A stretch of DNA of 64,000 nt, taken from NCBI GenBank assembly GCA_017562135.1, contig QEYB01000093.1, positions 930,001 to 994,000 on the forward strand, given 5' to 3'. Source of the DNA: Dipylidium caninum. Taxonomy: Eukaryota > Platyhelminthes > Cestoda > Cyclophyllidea > Dipylidiidae. The notes below the pieces were generated by a model, which was given only the letters and a program-made list of their open reading frames with translations, had not been told where the DNA came from and searched no databases. The translations under genes were made by a program, and so were the position numbers. This document shows, in pieces, positions 1-15,000 of the stretch. Each line of letters opens with the position of its first letter. Position 1 is the first letter of the stretch.

Positions 1-48
1 GAGCCATGGAGGCAAGGCAAACAAAGTAATGAAGAATGCTTAACAAAC

Positions 49-3000
49 CTGTTGCTGGATGGATACCAATTCAGATTCCAAGGCCTCATGTTTTTTCACT
101 TGCACGGACAGGGCCGAAATGCTCTTGGGCGCGACCGCGCTCAACGCCGTCAGGTTGGCGCTTCTGTTTCTTATCAACTCCATCAAATCCTCCCAAGCTT
201 GGCTGAAACTGAAACAAGGGAAAAGTGACCGTGAAATGCCCTTTGACTTCATGTCGACGGGTAGGATGGGGATAAATAACTGGTGAGTGGGTCAAGATGA
301 GGCGAAGAGCGTACTGCGAGATGTCGCCGGTGCGGTCGAATCGGCCCTGAATGAGGCGGACTTGTTGTTGCAGCAGCCCCTTGTCCCGCGAGAGACGTTC
401 CACCTGTGAACGGACCTGTTCGGCACCCGCCCGCACCGACTGCTCATTGCAGAGCGGGTAAGTCGACGGAGGTTGCATGCTCATCTGATCGATGGTTAAA
501 CCGAAGGTGGAATGGCTAGAATCGGCCGCTTTCGAGACTACCGGCGCCGACTTCGGGGCTATAAGGGTTTCGAGGTCTTTCGACAAGACTTGACCCTCCA
601 CCAGACAATCGTCCACACGTTTCACCAACTTGGGAAGATCGGCCAGAAACACCTGCCAGCGGTTCTTGAGGTTCTGTAACAGTAAGACAGTGACGCTCAC
701 ATGTTAGTCGCGGAACGGTTGCATCGTCGACTGGCTAAGCCCATAAGGCTTTTGATCTCACGCACGGCGAGGCTAGGCGCCGATCGTCTTATTACTAGGC
801 TCGAGTATTTACGTCTCAGCTCTGAATCTACCACCCACTGCCAGCGTTTAATTTTTTTGGTATCGCGTAAGCAAATGCTGGCCAAACATTTCTACAACAG
901 TTTCCTAAGGGAAAATCATCCCGGTTAATGTATGGAGTGGACGTGAAAGCGGCATTACGAGCCAGTAAGGCAATTTGCAAGACACTTCGCCTAGAAAAAG
1001 GCATGTGGAAGGCACAAATAGGAGCACCACCACGCAGAGGACGTCGGTACGATTCGTGGGTCAGCACATTAATGTCTAAGGGGCACAAGACGAGTTAACC
1101 TCCCACTAATTTATTGTAACCCGACTTCTATGCCGACCTCGTAAGCTGGAACCTCAAAAGACACCTAAATTCCGTAAAAATCAACGCATCCAGCCGAGAA
1201 TGGCATGTGTCAAGGCAAGGTTCATTACCGTTGACTGCCATTCGGAGTGAGGAGAGGGAGAAATAAACACTGTCGTCAATGTATCAGAAGGAAAAAGAGC
1301 GGAGCTACTTTGCTCCCTTCTGAGTTGAGTGAAAGTATGAACCGCCTACCAGCCAACCACCAGCTCACCTCAATTTGCTGCGGATCGTCGCCAATGTCGA
1401 CAGCACTGACGAAAGCGAGGGCGTTTGTAATATCATGCTGTTGGTCCTCCGCCTTCTCGTCAAATGAACGCACCCGCTTCTGGAAGAATATACTCCGCCT
1501 GGATGATGACAAAAAATTGTGAGGAAAAGTGGTTTGGGAATGGACGTCAGGGGAGGGAAGAGGCCTACTTTGCCGAGTTTACTTTGTCGTTGAAGTCCCC
1601 GAGGGCACCCTTCATTTCATCACTACTGTTTTTCAACTGTTTCGCAAAACTTGGATGAATTTTCGAAGAGGATACTTCTTCACTCGCTCGACTGTCAAGA
1701 TTTGCCACCTTTGGCGCGACCTCCTTCTGGTACTGTTCAGCCTCCTGCAAGTCAAACGCGATTAAATGATTAATTTTCTTTGTAATCACGAATGTCAGAA
1801 GAATTGTTTAAACTTGTTAGAAGGGAATCCGGCTCCTGAGACAATTTTTATCCAAAGAAAGCGTTACGATAACTTGATATCCCGTGAAGAGACTGCGACT
1901 ACCTTCGTCTACTGCCTGAGCATTAAACCCACTGCCACGAAGCCAATGGAGGGTGTAACTTACAAGAAGTTTCTTTATCGAATTGTCAATTGTCTGGTTT
2001 GACTTAATGTTCACCAGCCTGTCGACGTCAGCTGCTCTGGCGTTGATGACTTTAGTCAGCTCGATGATTTCACCGAGGAGGTTGGCTTTGGTGTTTGCGT
2101 CGTCCAACTGGCGGAATCGAGCGGCTGCGGCCGACTGAAGCTCCGTCCAACTGCGCGAGAGATTAGGACGAACTTGTTCGGCCTCTGGATCTCCTGCCAG
2201 ACACTGCGGCACTGGCCGCTGTTTGGCGTTGAGCAACTGCTGGACTCTGGGATCCCTCAGTTTTATCTCATCCCGAAGTCTCTGCAACGGACAATGAAAG
2301 GCAGGTCTGGAATTATGGCGAATTATTTCAGATTGACACTTGTATCTGTCCAACCAAGGATGTGAAGTCTAAGACGGCGTGGTAAGTCCCAATAATGGGA
2401 AATGCGAGCCTGTGAGTAAGGGCATGATAATAGGAAAAGCTTTGTGTTAACCAAAACGTTTACCTCGGAACACGAAAGCCTTCCACCAATGCGAGGTTCA
2501 GCGATGCAACTCCTGGCTAATCTAATTTTTTATTTCTTTGTCTCCCCTTTTAACACTTTCTTTGTCTTTCTTTGTCAAACTATTTTTTTCACCACGAACC
2601 TTAGTCGTCTATTTCTCTGAACGGAAATGCCATGGTCTCGAGATACTTCTTGTCCATCTTTTCCATGCTGGGCGCAAATCCACTCAACACCAAGAATTTC
2701 GGATAGGAGGACATGTGCCTCTCAGCCGCCTACCAACTGAGACTGCCCGACTGAAGTTACATTTCCGCAGCACAAAGCGAAAGGCTGAGGTAAGAGAGTA
2801 TTTCTGCTGACCAGACGGGGGCACTACCGTGTCAGTGGTGCTGCCTGTGCCGACTAACCTTGTGGCGTTTACGTTGGGCCTCCTGTTCTTGCGGCGTCCT
2901 GAAGGTAATCTGACTTCGTAGGTCATTTTGCACCTGCGCGGTCTGGTCGTCTGCCCAGTCTTTCAGCATGTTTATCTCGTTCACCGTCTTGTACCAGTCG

Positions 3001-6000
3001 ACCAGGTCCTCATTTCGTCTCACTTCGTCGTCGAGGTTGCCTAGTTGCCGATTCAGTCTAGAAAGTAAAAACATTGGTAGTTTAAAGGCCTGACTGCTAA
3101 GCAGTACGTCAGGGTGATCATGTGAGTTGCGAGGAAGATAAAATTGCCCCCCTCTTTAGAGAAAAGTGTTTTTGTCAGCTTCCCACTTTGAAATTAGGGA
3201 AACGAGGAAGGGGATAAATGCACCCTAATGAGAAGTCTATGCATCAATGTGTGCTGTGTTTGTGTATGGGGAATGTTAATTTCGAAGTGCATTCTACCTG
3301 TCCCTCTCCTTCTTCACTTGGGCGGCCAGCTCTGGAGTCCATGCGCCGGCCTTCTTCGCCTTCTCCTCCACCTCATTCAACTTTGCCAGATCGTCCATAG
3401 CCTTTTGTTTGCGTCTCTACAAGCACAAACGGGACATCAAATGGGCAGGAGAGAGGGGGACTGTCAAACCAGTCGAGTTGCCTTCAAATTTAAGTCCTGA
3501 GTGAAAAGTTAAGTGAGAGCGAGAAAGGAGGCTCAGTAACAGTTTGAAACATCATCGCTTGCACTTAGAGATGCCGATTTGTTAGTATAAACGAACAAAC
3601 ATGCGGACTGGTCGCTTGTAGAGTTTGAGGAGAGCGGGATCACAAACCTGGGCTTCGTTCAACGCATTGACGGCTTCAGCATAGTTACGGGGAATCCGCG
3701 AGGCCTGCGCTGCAAGGTCGGCGGACTCCCCAGGAGCAGCAGCGAGTTGAGGAGCAAGAACAGAAGCCTTGATGATTTGGTCGACGTCGTCGTTAAACTG
3801 AGCCGCAGATTCACCCTTCTTCAGGTCGTTCACCTTGGATCCGATGGATCTGCGTAGGTCCATGAGATTTCCATTCAAGTCTTGGAATCGTTTCTGTGGA
3901 TTCGGAAAGTTCGCGGCGTCCGCACAGCTGGGGAGGCGAGTCGACTGATCTTTCAGGTTGTCTAAGGCCTGAAACGGTGAAGTTGAAGTATCATAAGGTC
4001 ATCTCAATAGTCAATCTCGAGCGGTTCACCTACCTTCTGATTTGCAGCAAGTTCCGAGTCAATATCGCCGAGTTTCTTGATGTTTGCTCGGATTTGACGC
4101 AAATTCTCCATGGGGCTGTCGCCGGTAACCTTCGTGGGAATATTCTGCACCGCAATTTTCTTCTCCTCCAACCACTCTTCGAGATCACTTGCGTCGTCAT
4201 GGAAGGCGACATGCTGCATAATCTTCTCCATCTCGGCTTCACGAGCCTCCGCTCGTCTTATCACACCGCCCGCGGTGTTTCGTAAATGCTTACATTTGTC
4301 CAACAGGGGAATCAAGAGTTCCCTAAAGTAAAAAAGAAAGCAAAATATGAGTAGGACCACAACCGAACGCCAAAAACGGCGGTATGTCGTTGGCGCACCT
4401 GGGGAGGCTGGCAGCTTGGATGCGCTCCTCGTTCACACCGACAGCCGTAATATTTTCAGGAGTTCAATCTTCAACTTTTCCACTCTCCGCTTCTCTCTCT
4501 CCACGTCTGTGCGAGAGGTCTGAGGGGGGAGAAATGCAGGGCAGATAAGCTGATGAGCAGACGTGATGCACGAGCATTCGACAGAACACAAAAGTCACCG
4601 GCATTACCAAAGGCTCCGTCATCTGCAGACGCATGTCCAACTCCTTTATGTTGCCCTCTATTGAGTTGAGAGCGGAAGCAAAGTTCTAAAACGAAACACA
4701 GGGGATGTTGAAGGGTGAGTCGACTAATGAAGAGACGGTAAAGGATCATCAATGCGTTCCAAAATTTTCTCTAACTGTAATGCATGCGGCAAAGGGCTTT
4801 TTTAATACTGGTGAATTGCATTTACTGAGGTCTAGGAGAAAGGACTTTTTCTATCCACTCCGGTGCTCCGGGTTAACCAGCAACTGAAACGTTCATAGAC
4901 GGAAGCCACGTGTGCGACCGCCTCTTCACGCATCTTAAGTCCTCCAAACGCTCAAGTGGGCCTCTACCCCACGGGAAGTCGCTCCGGAAAAAAGGCTTTC
5001 GTACCATGATGTGCTTTTGCATTTTCCGTATGGTTAATCGCCAATTCTCCAACTCTGCCGCCCCGTTCAGACCTAGTCTGATCACCTACTCTTCGGTTAA
5101 GTCGCCCCAGCAAATTGAGGTGTGCAAGAAGAGGAAAAGTGGGTCTTCGTAGGGAAGAGTCTACCTGGGCCTTGATGGCGCTATCGAGATTGTCTTTCTT
5201 GCCCTCGAGTTTACGCTTCAATTCCTCGTTTTTCAACGCAAGGGCATCTGCGGCGGGACGCATTTGCTCCTTGGCGCTGCTAATTTCCGGCAACTTGCGC
5301 GCCTGACTGCACAACTCCGCCGTGCTAAAACCCCGATCGAGTGAGGAAGATTTTTGAGAAGGTTAAGCAAGCGGAAGCAAAACAAATTGTGTAAAAGAAC
5401 GTCACACCAAACGGAGTCGAAAGACAACCATGCAATGAATACACAGAAGTTACCGTCTTCCTGAAATATTCCCTGCATCAGGAGTGGTTTGTCTGCTCTT
5501 CTTTGCGCAAACACACGTTGAAATAAAGATGGAAGGTGAGAGTTTATGGCACAGTTTTTTCAAAATGTAAATATCTGGCTGGAAATGAATTCAGCTTTGA
5601 GGTGACCTTTTCGTTCTTAGTCGTGTACTGCTGTGCACAGATTTCAAGATAGGCCAATGAGAAAGTGGAGAGGACCTACGCAGCGTCGTAGAGATTCAAG
5701 TCCTCATCCAACTCGCCGGCTTTTCGTAATTTCTGCTTGAGGACGTCGGGCGGCAGGAGAGACTGGAAGAACGTTTTGTTTGCCACAATTTCACCAGTGG
5801 GCTCCAGTGTGCCAATCTGCTCCTCTGCGTCGTTCAACTTTCCCTCCAAGTCGTTCATCTTCTCTCTCAGTGCCAAATCGACCGCGGCTGCGCTGTAGGC
5901 ATTTTCTCGACTTTTCAGGAGTTTCTTAGCAGACAACAGGAGATGACAATGGTAAAGACTGAGGAAGGACGTAACTCTTACAGATTGAAATGTGGCCTTC

Positions 6001-9000
6001 ATTTACAACTACCGACAATGCACCGACAACTTGCATGGGCAAAATTTTCCACAAACCAAGCACAATAAGCAAAAATGCCAACAGTCGGAGTGTGAAGTGG
6101 ACTCATTGATGGATGTGCAAACTAGGCAGCTGAGGATGGACCTTCGGTGGGAATCCGCATCACTTTACCTGTAGTCGGTCCCACAAATTGTCAATTCCTC
6201 CCAGTCGTGACTTGACGGCAGACGCTTCATTGGGCTGCGACTGAATGACACTTTAGGCAAAATAAAGTGGAATGAATGACGGGCGGAAAGTGTCAACAAG
6301 ACGCGTGAGTTGCACTTCAACACCTACCTGTTGCCAATTGTTCGTAGACGCGACATTTTCTCTTCTAACGACGGCTTCTCCACTTTAATTGTCTACAACA
6401 GCGAATAAAAGGGGGTTCAGCATAAGGGCTGTTGACGGAGAGTCGTTCTGTCGGTTCTCCAAAGGCTGCTAAAGGAAGGAGCAAAACTCCTTCGGGTGGG
6501 ACGAGGAGTGACTTGAAGGCGTAAACTCACTTTGACCTTTCGCAGGAGGTCGTCATTTGCTTCCGCGTTGGTGGCCGACGACGGAAGTGATTCAAGCTGA
6601 AGGATGCGATCATTAAGAAGAATCTCCATTGTCTCGGCCAATTTCTCAAACTGCCCCAAACTAACGGGATAAAATAATGGAGTTAGTACATCTCCCTTTA
6701 ACGGTTACAACGGTCTTCACGGTGCGTAGAACTTCATGTGCGGCAATCAGGCTAGGTGCTGATAGCTGGTTAACTGATTCTTGGCAATATGATCGCAAGA
6801 TTATACCACCATTAATATTCCACACCTACATGCTATAAACATTAACAGCAATCAAAGGTTAAAAGTTAATAAACAAGTGAGCATTGAGCATAAACAAGTC
6901 AGGCGGTTTACCTGCCGGTGATGGAGGCCTCCAGAGACGTCTTTCGTTTATTCAAATCCTCCCACCTTAAATCACGCCAAAGGAGATTAGGACGAGTTGG
7001 TAAAGGCAAGGATACAAAACGCTGTAATCCTCAACTTACTGTCTTTGCAGTTCGTCCATCCGCCGGGCGGCCAACTTCTTGTAGAACAACTCACTGGACA
7101 TTTGTAAAATAAAAAAGTAAATAGCAGTTGGACAGGCAATTGGGTAGAGGCTGCCGCCTGATTGGTCATTACGCGTCCTTGTCAAGGACAGAATCGACCG
7201 CGGTAACTCGACAAGATGCGGACAAGGCAGTGAATGGGGACGGTTACCACTGACATGAGACTGTTTTAACTTTAAAAATAGTGGACAGTGGCACGTTGGC
7301 ATTAAACTACGGCTGTTGGCAGTTGGTGCGCTGCAAACAGTGATCTTCATCCCCACCGCCTCGACCAACACTTACCCGCTACCGCGTTTGTAAACCGGAC
7401 GTTCGGACGGTTTTATGACTCCGGTCAAAATATCCGCAAGCTCACGTATTTCGGCCAGTAACGGGACGCCTTTCGAGATCTCCTCTATTGTCACCTACAG
7501 TACGAAGAGCAATCAGCCTTCGGGTTCACCGAGGAAAAAGGTGCATGCGGATAATTCTCAAAAACTCACTTCAATGTGTGCACTGTCAGGACCGTGGCTT
7601 TTCATGTTTCGACTATCTCGTTGAAGTTGCTCAGTCTAAAGACGTGAAATGTCATCTGTTATGCCTTCATCCAGCCCTCTTGATCAACTACCGGGGACTT
7701 AGAAAACGCACCTTTTTTCTCAGCCAAGTCTCGAAATTCGCACCCTTCATTGTGAAGTCGTGCCAGGCCAGTGTGTCCTCCAAACAGTTGTCTCGTGCCT
7801 GTGGGTAAAAAGTAGCGAGCGAGAAGTTACTCGAGTGTGGTCAAGTGGTTGAGGAAGGACATACTTGGACACACGTGTGGAGCTTGTTAAATTCATCACT
7901 CACGACCTGTTCACGCTTCAGGATGTTGTCTTTGTCGAAGTGCAACTGATTAACACCTCGAGCTGGCAACAAAGGAAGAAGCGGCTTTGCGCAATGTCGA
8001 TTGAGCTGAAGTTACACTTAGCGCTTATCTACTAAGCTTTAAGTTAATTTTGCTTTCATAAAACCGTTAAAATACTGCTATTCACATGGAGCTTTAGTAA
8101 TAAAACATTTCGCTTAAAATAAGTCAGTAGATAGTCTGTTACGTGTTTTAATAGATGAGACATAAACGGCGACAAATGCTTGATTTGTGATATGATCAAA
8201 TGTTAAACTGACCAGAGGGTGCTTTACGAATGCTAAGACCCCGTGAAACCTCCATTTTGACGGCCTTAAATGCGTCGGATCTGGAGCTCGGGGCCTTAGA
8301 ACTCGGAGCTTCCAGAAGTTGTAGCCGATTTGCTGGAACGAAACCCTCGTTGCGCTGGCCCCGCACATTCCTCCGCACATGCCACCAGTCTGAATTAGTG
8401 CAGGCTATCACCGTCACTATCTACAATGCGGCAAAGGGACACAGCTAAGTTCAGGCTCCAACTTTCGGTCCATAATATGAGTTTTTGACTAAGCATCTCC
8501 AATATAGGCCCACACCTCTCCCTGCTCCACACTGATGTCCCTCTGAGCTGCATCCTTGGCCGTGTAGCGCGCGATAACCTGGGCCCGACCCTCGACGTTC
8601 TTCGTGGAAGCATTCTTTGTCTTCGGTCCTGTTACTGACCCCTCGACCTCGCTGTCAATATCCGAACCGTCAGCATCCTTATTTACGAGCAGTTCCGGTC
8701 TCAACTTTAAAACGACGGATGAGGTATGTTAGGGAAGAGCTTATTACCCATTTCAAATGCTTGTTAATAAAGTAACATACAAGTCCAGAATCCATTGGTT
8801 TACGTAGAAGGGTGGAGATATAATTCAAGCGCTGCAAGTCGTTGCTTTTAAAGGCTTCCATCTCTGTTTCCAGGTTTGTCAGACGTCTCTTCTCCGCCTG
8901 TAACGAGATATCCGCTAGGTTACCCACCTCACTTATCGTTTTCGGGAAGGTAAAGCCGGAAGCAAAAAGGCCTAGAGGTTTATCGTTATTAAAACGGATA

Positions 9001-12000
9001 AAGTTCATGGCAAACAATTCAATTGGCAAACGCATGCAGGCTAGAGAAAGTCAACGAGGGGAACAGGAATTTGCGAAATCCATAGATACATTTCAGTTGC
9101 TTACCGTTGTCGAACTTGAGTCTGTTCCACACATTTTCAACGCACTTTCCAACTCCTTTTCACTGCCCACAGGATGAACAAGGATTCCGCGAGCTTCAAC
9201 TAGACGAATTTTCTCCTGAATCCACCTGGATGCCTCGTCGGCATCAGCGTAGAATTGTGCTGATTCTAAACACTCATTCACCGCATCCTCGTAAGACTTC
9301 ATCTCTTCTCGCAGATTCTGCCATGCCGAAGTGATCGCCGACACCTGCGAACGTATCGAGGTGCGTACGTCGGCAAGCGGATCCTCGCCCTTGCTCCCAC
9401 CACTCGGTCTTGCGTTCAAGAACTGTTCGGCTGATCGTTTCAGGTCGTCCCAAAGAGCCCCATGAGCGGTCACCTCACTTTGCGTTGCCTAAAGTTTTTT
9501 TAAGAAGATGTAACACCCTCAGTATTCAACTTTAACACTGATTATCACACATTTGATTCTATAGAGTCGTTTTCACCTCATCCACAAAATTGATTCCTGT
9601 GTCTTATGAGGTTATTCCACTCCAACGAGAGGTACCAACTTCATCCGCTTTTCTCAGAGGAACTACTGCGACTTCGACACGACTTCAATTAGTAAAGTAG
9701 CATGGAAGCTACTCTACTTCTCCCCCCAAATCTAGTCTGTTGTTTCGTTTACTTTTGAGAAGTGCTCTCGTTTATTACCGCTCTGGATACCGGCGATAAA
9801 CAAAACACATAAAATCCATGCAGTAATGTTGACAATAATCCACTTCATTTTGCCCACAATCCACATAAACGCCAACTGACTCGTTGAACAATGTCTTCCT
9901 TTCGCGCTCTGCTACATTTGTGCAGCACTTGCGTTTAGAGGAATTTAATTTCGATCCTAAACCCATGGATGAACTACTTTTCTTACATATTTTGGTTCAA
10001 AAAATATCGAATAACTCCAGCCCAGTTGACGAAAATAATGTACGACGATGTTGACCACCAGTCTCAATGAAATGACATTTTCCTCTGTCCATTTGTTGAG
10101 TAAGTGTAAAAAAACAAATTAAGAAATTGTCCCTCTTTCACCACCCAGCTTGTGAGATGGAATATCGCCTACCATCTGCACTGAAACTTGACACCCCGTC
10201 TCCCCTTAGTGTCATGCTGTGCAGAATTAGTCCGAACATCGGTAAAATTTCACTGAACGAGAATAATTTGCACATCATTAGGAAGTTTAGTGTGCTTTTT
10301 AGCAAAACATCCTCAAAATACTTTCGTTATATAAATGAAATTTCCTAACTAAATGGAATTTGGCCAAAAATTAAGGATTTCCTGTGGTACATGGGTTGCT
10401 CAAGAAACCTAGCATATCATTTCTTTACCATGTGCTATTGAAACCTACTGCCCCTTCGAGAAGATTGGAAGCTTTATACTCCACCACGCAAAAGCGCGTG
10501 TGAGGTTACCTGGTACTTTTTACAGAGACGTTGGGCCAGTTGCAGATCACGTGCGTTTTTGAGATCCTTTGTCTGCGCCTTGGCAGAAGTTAGGGAACCA
10601 GTCTTTATGGTTGTTACCCACTTGAGTTCGTTTGCGAGACCGGCGGAAAGGCTGTAGCTCGAGTTAATGCCCTCCAATTTCGCCTTTCGACTCAGACTGC
10701 GTTCTGCCACGCTATTCCACAGTTGGATAGCGGCTTTACACCTATTGAAGTCGCTGGCTTTTTCCGATTCTATAAACACATGAACACTTTTATTGTAAAG
10801 TCCATTTTGTCACATTCATGACTGAACAGATGTCATTTGGTATTTTGGCAAAATGGTCTCCCGTTTGCATCAATATATGCTGGATTCTTTTGGCCCACTT
10901 TTTGAACGTCGAAATGGCTGGAATAAGAATTTATCTCTCGCGAACCCGCTTCGCATCAGTCTCCCTCTCAATAGATCCGTTTAAATTCTCTCTTACTCTT
11001 TGTCATGAAGGCCGTAACTAGTAGAAATGCGGTGCTATGCAGGTAGGATTTCGGCGTGGAATCAAACTACAGTACTAAAATCCGAACAGTTTCACCATCA
11101 CACTCGAATTACCTTTAGTTAGTAATTTAACTAACAACCAAAAACCTTTGTTTGGAAAATAATAGAGTATGTGATAGCAAGTGCACTATTACGCAGGACT
11201 ATTGGCCTGGAACCTCAGCGCTGAGATTTGTTAGGTCATCTGAGAGTTGATGTGCAAGTTCGCTTTAAATATCATGACAAATTCAGATAGGTTTTATCTT
11301 TCTAATTCGGAAAACGCCCATAAACATGCGAAGGAATCCAAAAGTGAATCGAGTTACAAGGCCAACAATCTGGCAACATGGAGAAAAGTGAGCACAACAC
11401 TTGATTAATCCCTGACTTTTGAGAAGTGAACGAGAAAAAAAGCACTTAAAGGTGGTCACCAAATGTCAAATCGTGCAAGTTTGTGAGAGTCGTTGTAAAG
11501 AAAGTGTGTGTTTCAGTCTGCGAAACACACGAATGACGTGAATGGATAGAGCCGCAGTGGGACTTCTCTGTTAATTAGGTTAAAGCGCGAAACGAGTGCC
11601 TCAGCCCGGTGCTTCGACAAAAAACTCCACCATACGCCACGGCACGCCAGCCGTGTGTCATTTTCGCAAGGGAAACTATACAATGACCGTGAGCCTCCTT
11701 CATTCCGGTTACACTTTCCACGACCCAAACATCTCGTGTCTGAGCAGAGTAAAGGGAGAAATTTTACCTGAGTTAGGCATAGGAGGAGCATTTGACCACA
11801 TTTTCTCCGCAGAGTTTTGAATCTGTAGGAATTTCCTCTCCAGAGGCTGAAACTCCGCTTCCGCAATTCTGTGACGATCTAAAGCGGCCTGAATAACTTC
11901 GAATGGAATTGATTTATCTTCATTCTTCTTCGTCTCCATCTCTCCTTTCGTTGGCTGTGTGAGTAATTTCTGCAAAGCCACGAAGTATTTTTTTTAGATG

Positions 12001-15000
12001 CACAGCAGTAAGTTGTGAAATACAATCTGTACTAATCCTTACGAAATCGTAGAAGCCACTATTCAGAGAGGTTGACAAGACTATGGTTGCCATTATTGGT
12101 AGGAATTTTTGGGCTATCGGAATTTATACTACTCAAGAGAAGCAAGTTAAGTAAAGGGAACGGTGGCCCCACCACTAACAGATTGTCCATCTTGAATCCA
12201 CGCCACTCAAGACTGTGGTGCAGGGATTCTGGGTGCTCAACATCAAGAGGCCTCGATGAATGGCGTGCGGCTTCCAAAGGGACCCGGATGTGCCACGGTG
12301 AGTCAGTGAAAATCGAGAAGGACTTTTCTTGTTATCCATCAAAAGTAGTTGTCAACACCGACTTGTGACAAAAAAATTTCGTGAAGGAGGAAGCTACTGC
12401 GATAACGACACCACCGTCATCTGCTGCTTGGAAATTGGGAGTGAGTGGAACGCAAAAGGTCGTTCACTTGTTACTAAGGTTAAAGTGTGACAGAATGCCA
12501 GAAAGTAGTTCAGCTGTAGTCACTAGCGCTGCGGCACGAACACCTTTATTATAAGCCCATGACTGATTATGTTGCCAAACGATAATTCAACCTTCTCCAA
12601 GCAAATTTCCTGTCGCGTCAATGACCGATCTGTGTATATTCCACTTCAAGGACGTCGTCAAGTCATCTCCGCCGACGTGCAGGCGTCAAGAGGTGCCGTG
12701 ATAAAACAGATTAGGAAGCCGTTAAAAAGTTTTGACGACTACCAGACGCCGTTTGTTTTCAGTACTCCGGTTAACCTTATTCACTTGTGTCTAAACTGTT
12801 TTTGTTTTGCAGCGAAAGCATAAAGCATTTTTTGGAAGAAATAATCATGTGATCAAACGAGAATTGACTTATCCGCCTCAAAACGTTCTAATTAATTGCA
12901 ATGAGAGGTAAATATAAAGTTGCCTAGGTTTCTTCATGGGAAAAAAAGCGGTGAATGGCATGAAAATGACGGAATTTGGGTTGATTTGGGGTTATTAGGA
13001 TGGTAAATTTGATGGACTAGCAAGTACCTCCAACTCCCGCAGTTTGCTTGTGCTGTGTTCCAGCTGCTCCAACAGGTCAGCCCGCGTCTGGGGAAATGCC
13101 AGGCGGGCCAAAAGAGCGCGCATTTTGGCGCCACTGAGGGCAGCCCATCGTGATTGAATGTTCGCATTTTCTTGTTCCACTCCGTTGCTGCGTTGGTAGT
13201 CCCTGTTGTAGTCCCTGTTCTTGACAATGCTCGTTGCCAGCTTATCCAGCTCCTTAAAACGCTTCTCCTTGCTCTCAATTTCCATTCGAAGTGCTTCAGC
13301 CTTCCTTGCGGCGCCGACTTGTGAGCCGGACAACTTCTGGAGACGCTCTGACAAATCCTCCATGTCGGTCAACCACTCGCATCGCCGTCCCGCCTGGTGC
13401 TTGAATCGACGCAACTGCTGTTCAAACTTATCCAGTCTGTTAGACCATAATAAAAAAGCTCTACTAAGTGCAATGAGTAACACGAGTCGAGGCTGCAGTC
13501 AGTAACTCGACTCTTGAAACGGCACCGGGTAGGACGACGTCAAAGGAGGCAGCCGTACTTGCGGAAACAAGATTCTGTGGATGCCTCGTCACATTATCTC
13601 CTATTTACTAGGAGCTTGCGAGTCCAAGTAGATCTTTCTTTCATACAAAAGGCTTTTAAAATGTGTCAACGTAGGTAACATTAATTCTGTCTCTCAACAC
13701 CTCTAGAAAGTCTAAGTAGGCCATTATAAGGCATTAATTGCACTAAAGTGGTTCACTTTGGAGGAGAATTCGCTCACGAAGCTATGCTAATTAGTGCATG
13801 CTAATGCCCGCGCAGTCAGGTCCACCAGGCTGAGTTAGGCGGAGGGCCAGACAGCCCAGCAGAAGCCGCCTTTCAAGGTCACCGTGATCGTGGAAGGGGA
13901 GGAGGAGGCACGTGTTCACGACCCACAAGAAGCCATTTGGGCAGAGTCTACGTGATGGGGTAACCTCGTAGGCCTGTCTTGCCAATGGCTACTCTGCAGA
14001 GGTCGTCTAATGCGTGAAAAGTTAGAGGAGGCGCCACACTCCGCTGGTTAGGAAGCCGTGCCAGCTGGATAGTTAAGGCCTGTCGTTAAACTGAATGGCT
14101 GCTAAGTTTTGCCTTTCTCCACCCATTCATGTGGGCAATTCCCTCATCACATACACGATTGGTGACTCTAGTGTGTTATTCTTACTCTTTTATTATCTTC
14201 CTTTCGGAAGAGGCGTACAATTAGGGAGGGGAGGCTGTCAGAGGCTAGAGAATGTCACTCGACTTTTGTGCACTTCGTAGAGACTTTACACGAACGGTAA
14301 GGGCTCCTACCAGGAGCAATGCTTGAGCAGAGTGACCGCGCCTGTAGGAGTGCCTCACTATTTTCAACTAGTTTACCTTTGAAGGATTTGGGTGTGTTTT
14401 AGGATGCTAAAATGGCTCACGTAACAATGAAATAATTTGGCTTTTTGTTACCAACTGCATTGTGCCAGGACGTCACCGCGCACTGCGGTAGACTCTCATT
14501 TGGAGTATTTCACTGCCTATTCACCAACGTTCCTGCCGCTTCGAGGGTGTTAGGACTCTTGCGCAATACCACCAATCACCAGCAAAGTCATTGGCTGAGA
14601 AATTGAAAAGGTACTAGTCGAAAGTCACCAATACTGCCAAAATCCTAGTCTTAATTTCCTCTTCTTCAATCACTGAGTGGAGTATCTCCGTTGGCTTTAA
14701 GTAGACATAAATTTTCGCGAGACACCAGATTGTAAGGAGAGTCAACTTCAAGACTCTAGTGAAGGAGCGAGAAAAGGAGGCTGCGCCTCTGCCCGGAGAA
14801 GAACACCTACTGACGCTGTCGTAGATGAATTTTTAAAGCCCCATCACCGTCGCTTTGTCCAGTGGCGTGTCCCTCAGTCTTCTCTTGGTTGCACACAGCG
14901 TTTCGCTTGTCTTTCGTGACATACTCTTTGGTGTTAAAAAGGCCGTCAAAAGTGTCCCCTTGGCAACGCCAGCGAGCCACGTGTGATTGCGATTACAAGA

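Noticed and set aside
697..885. Possible extra spectrin exon on the minus strand
   Set aside because: The flanking exons (1498-1369 and 673-315) join in phase 0 into a continuous helix (DPQQIE to NLKNRWQVF), so no exon is needed, and this frame does not resemble a spectrin repeat.
2600..2760. Candidate exon with an open frame containing [11 protein letters not shown] on the minus strand
   Set aside because: The exons at 3057-2859 and 2281-2015 join cleanly in phase 0 into one helix, and no donor in the candidate keeps the frame.
6169..6250. Apparent frameshift between spectrin exons 6392-6328 and 6250-6169
   Set aside because: Using the acceptor at 6251-6252 (with a good pyrimidine tract) rather than the AG nearest the conserved helix restores the phase without any indel.
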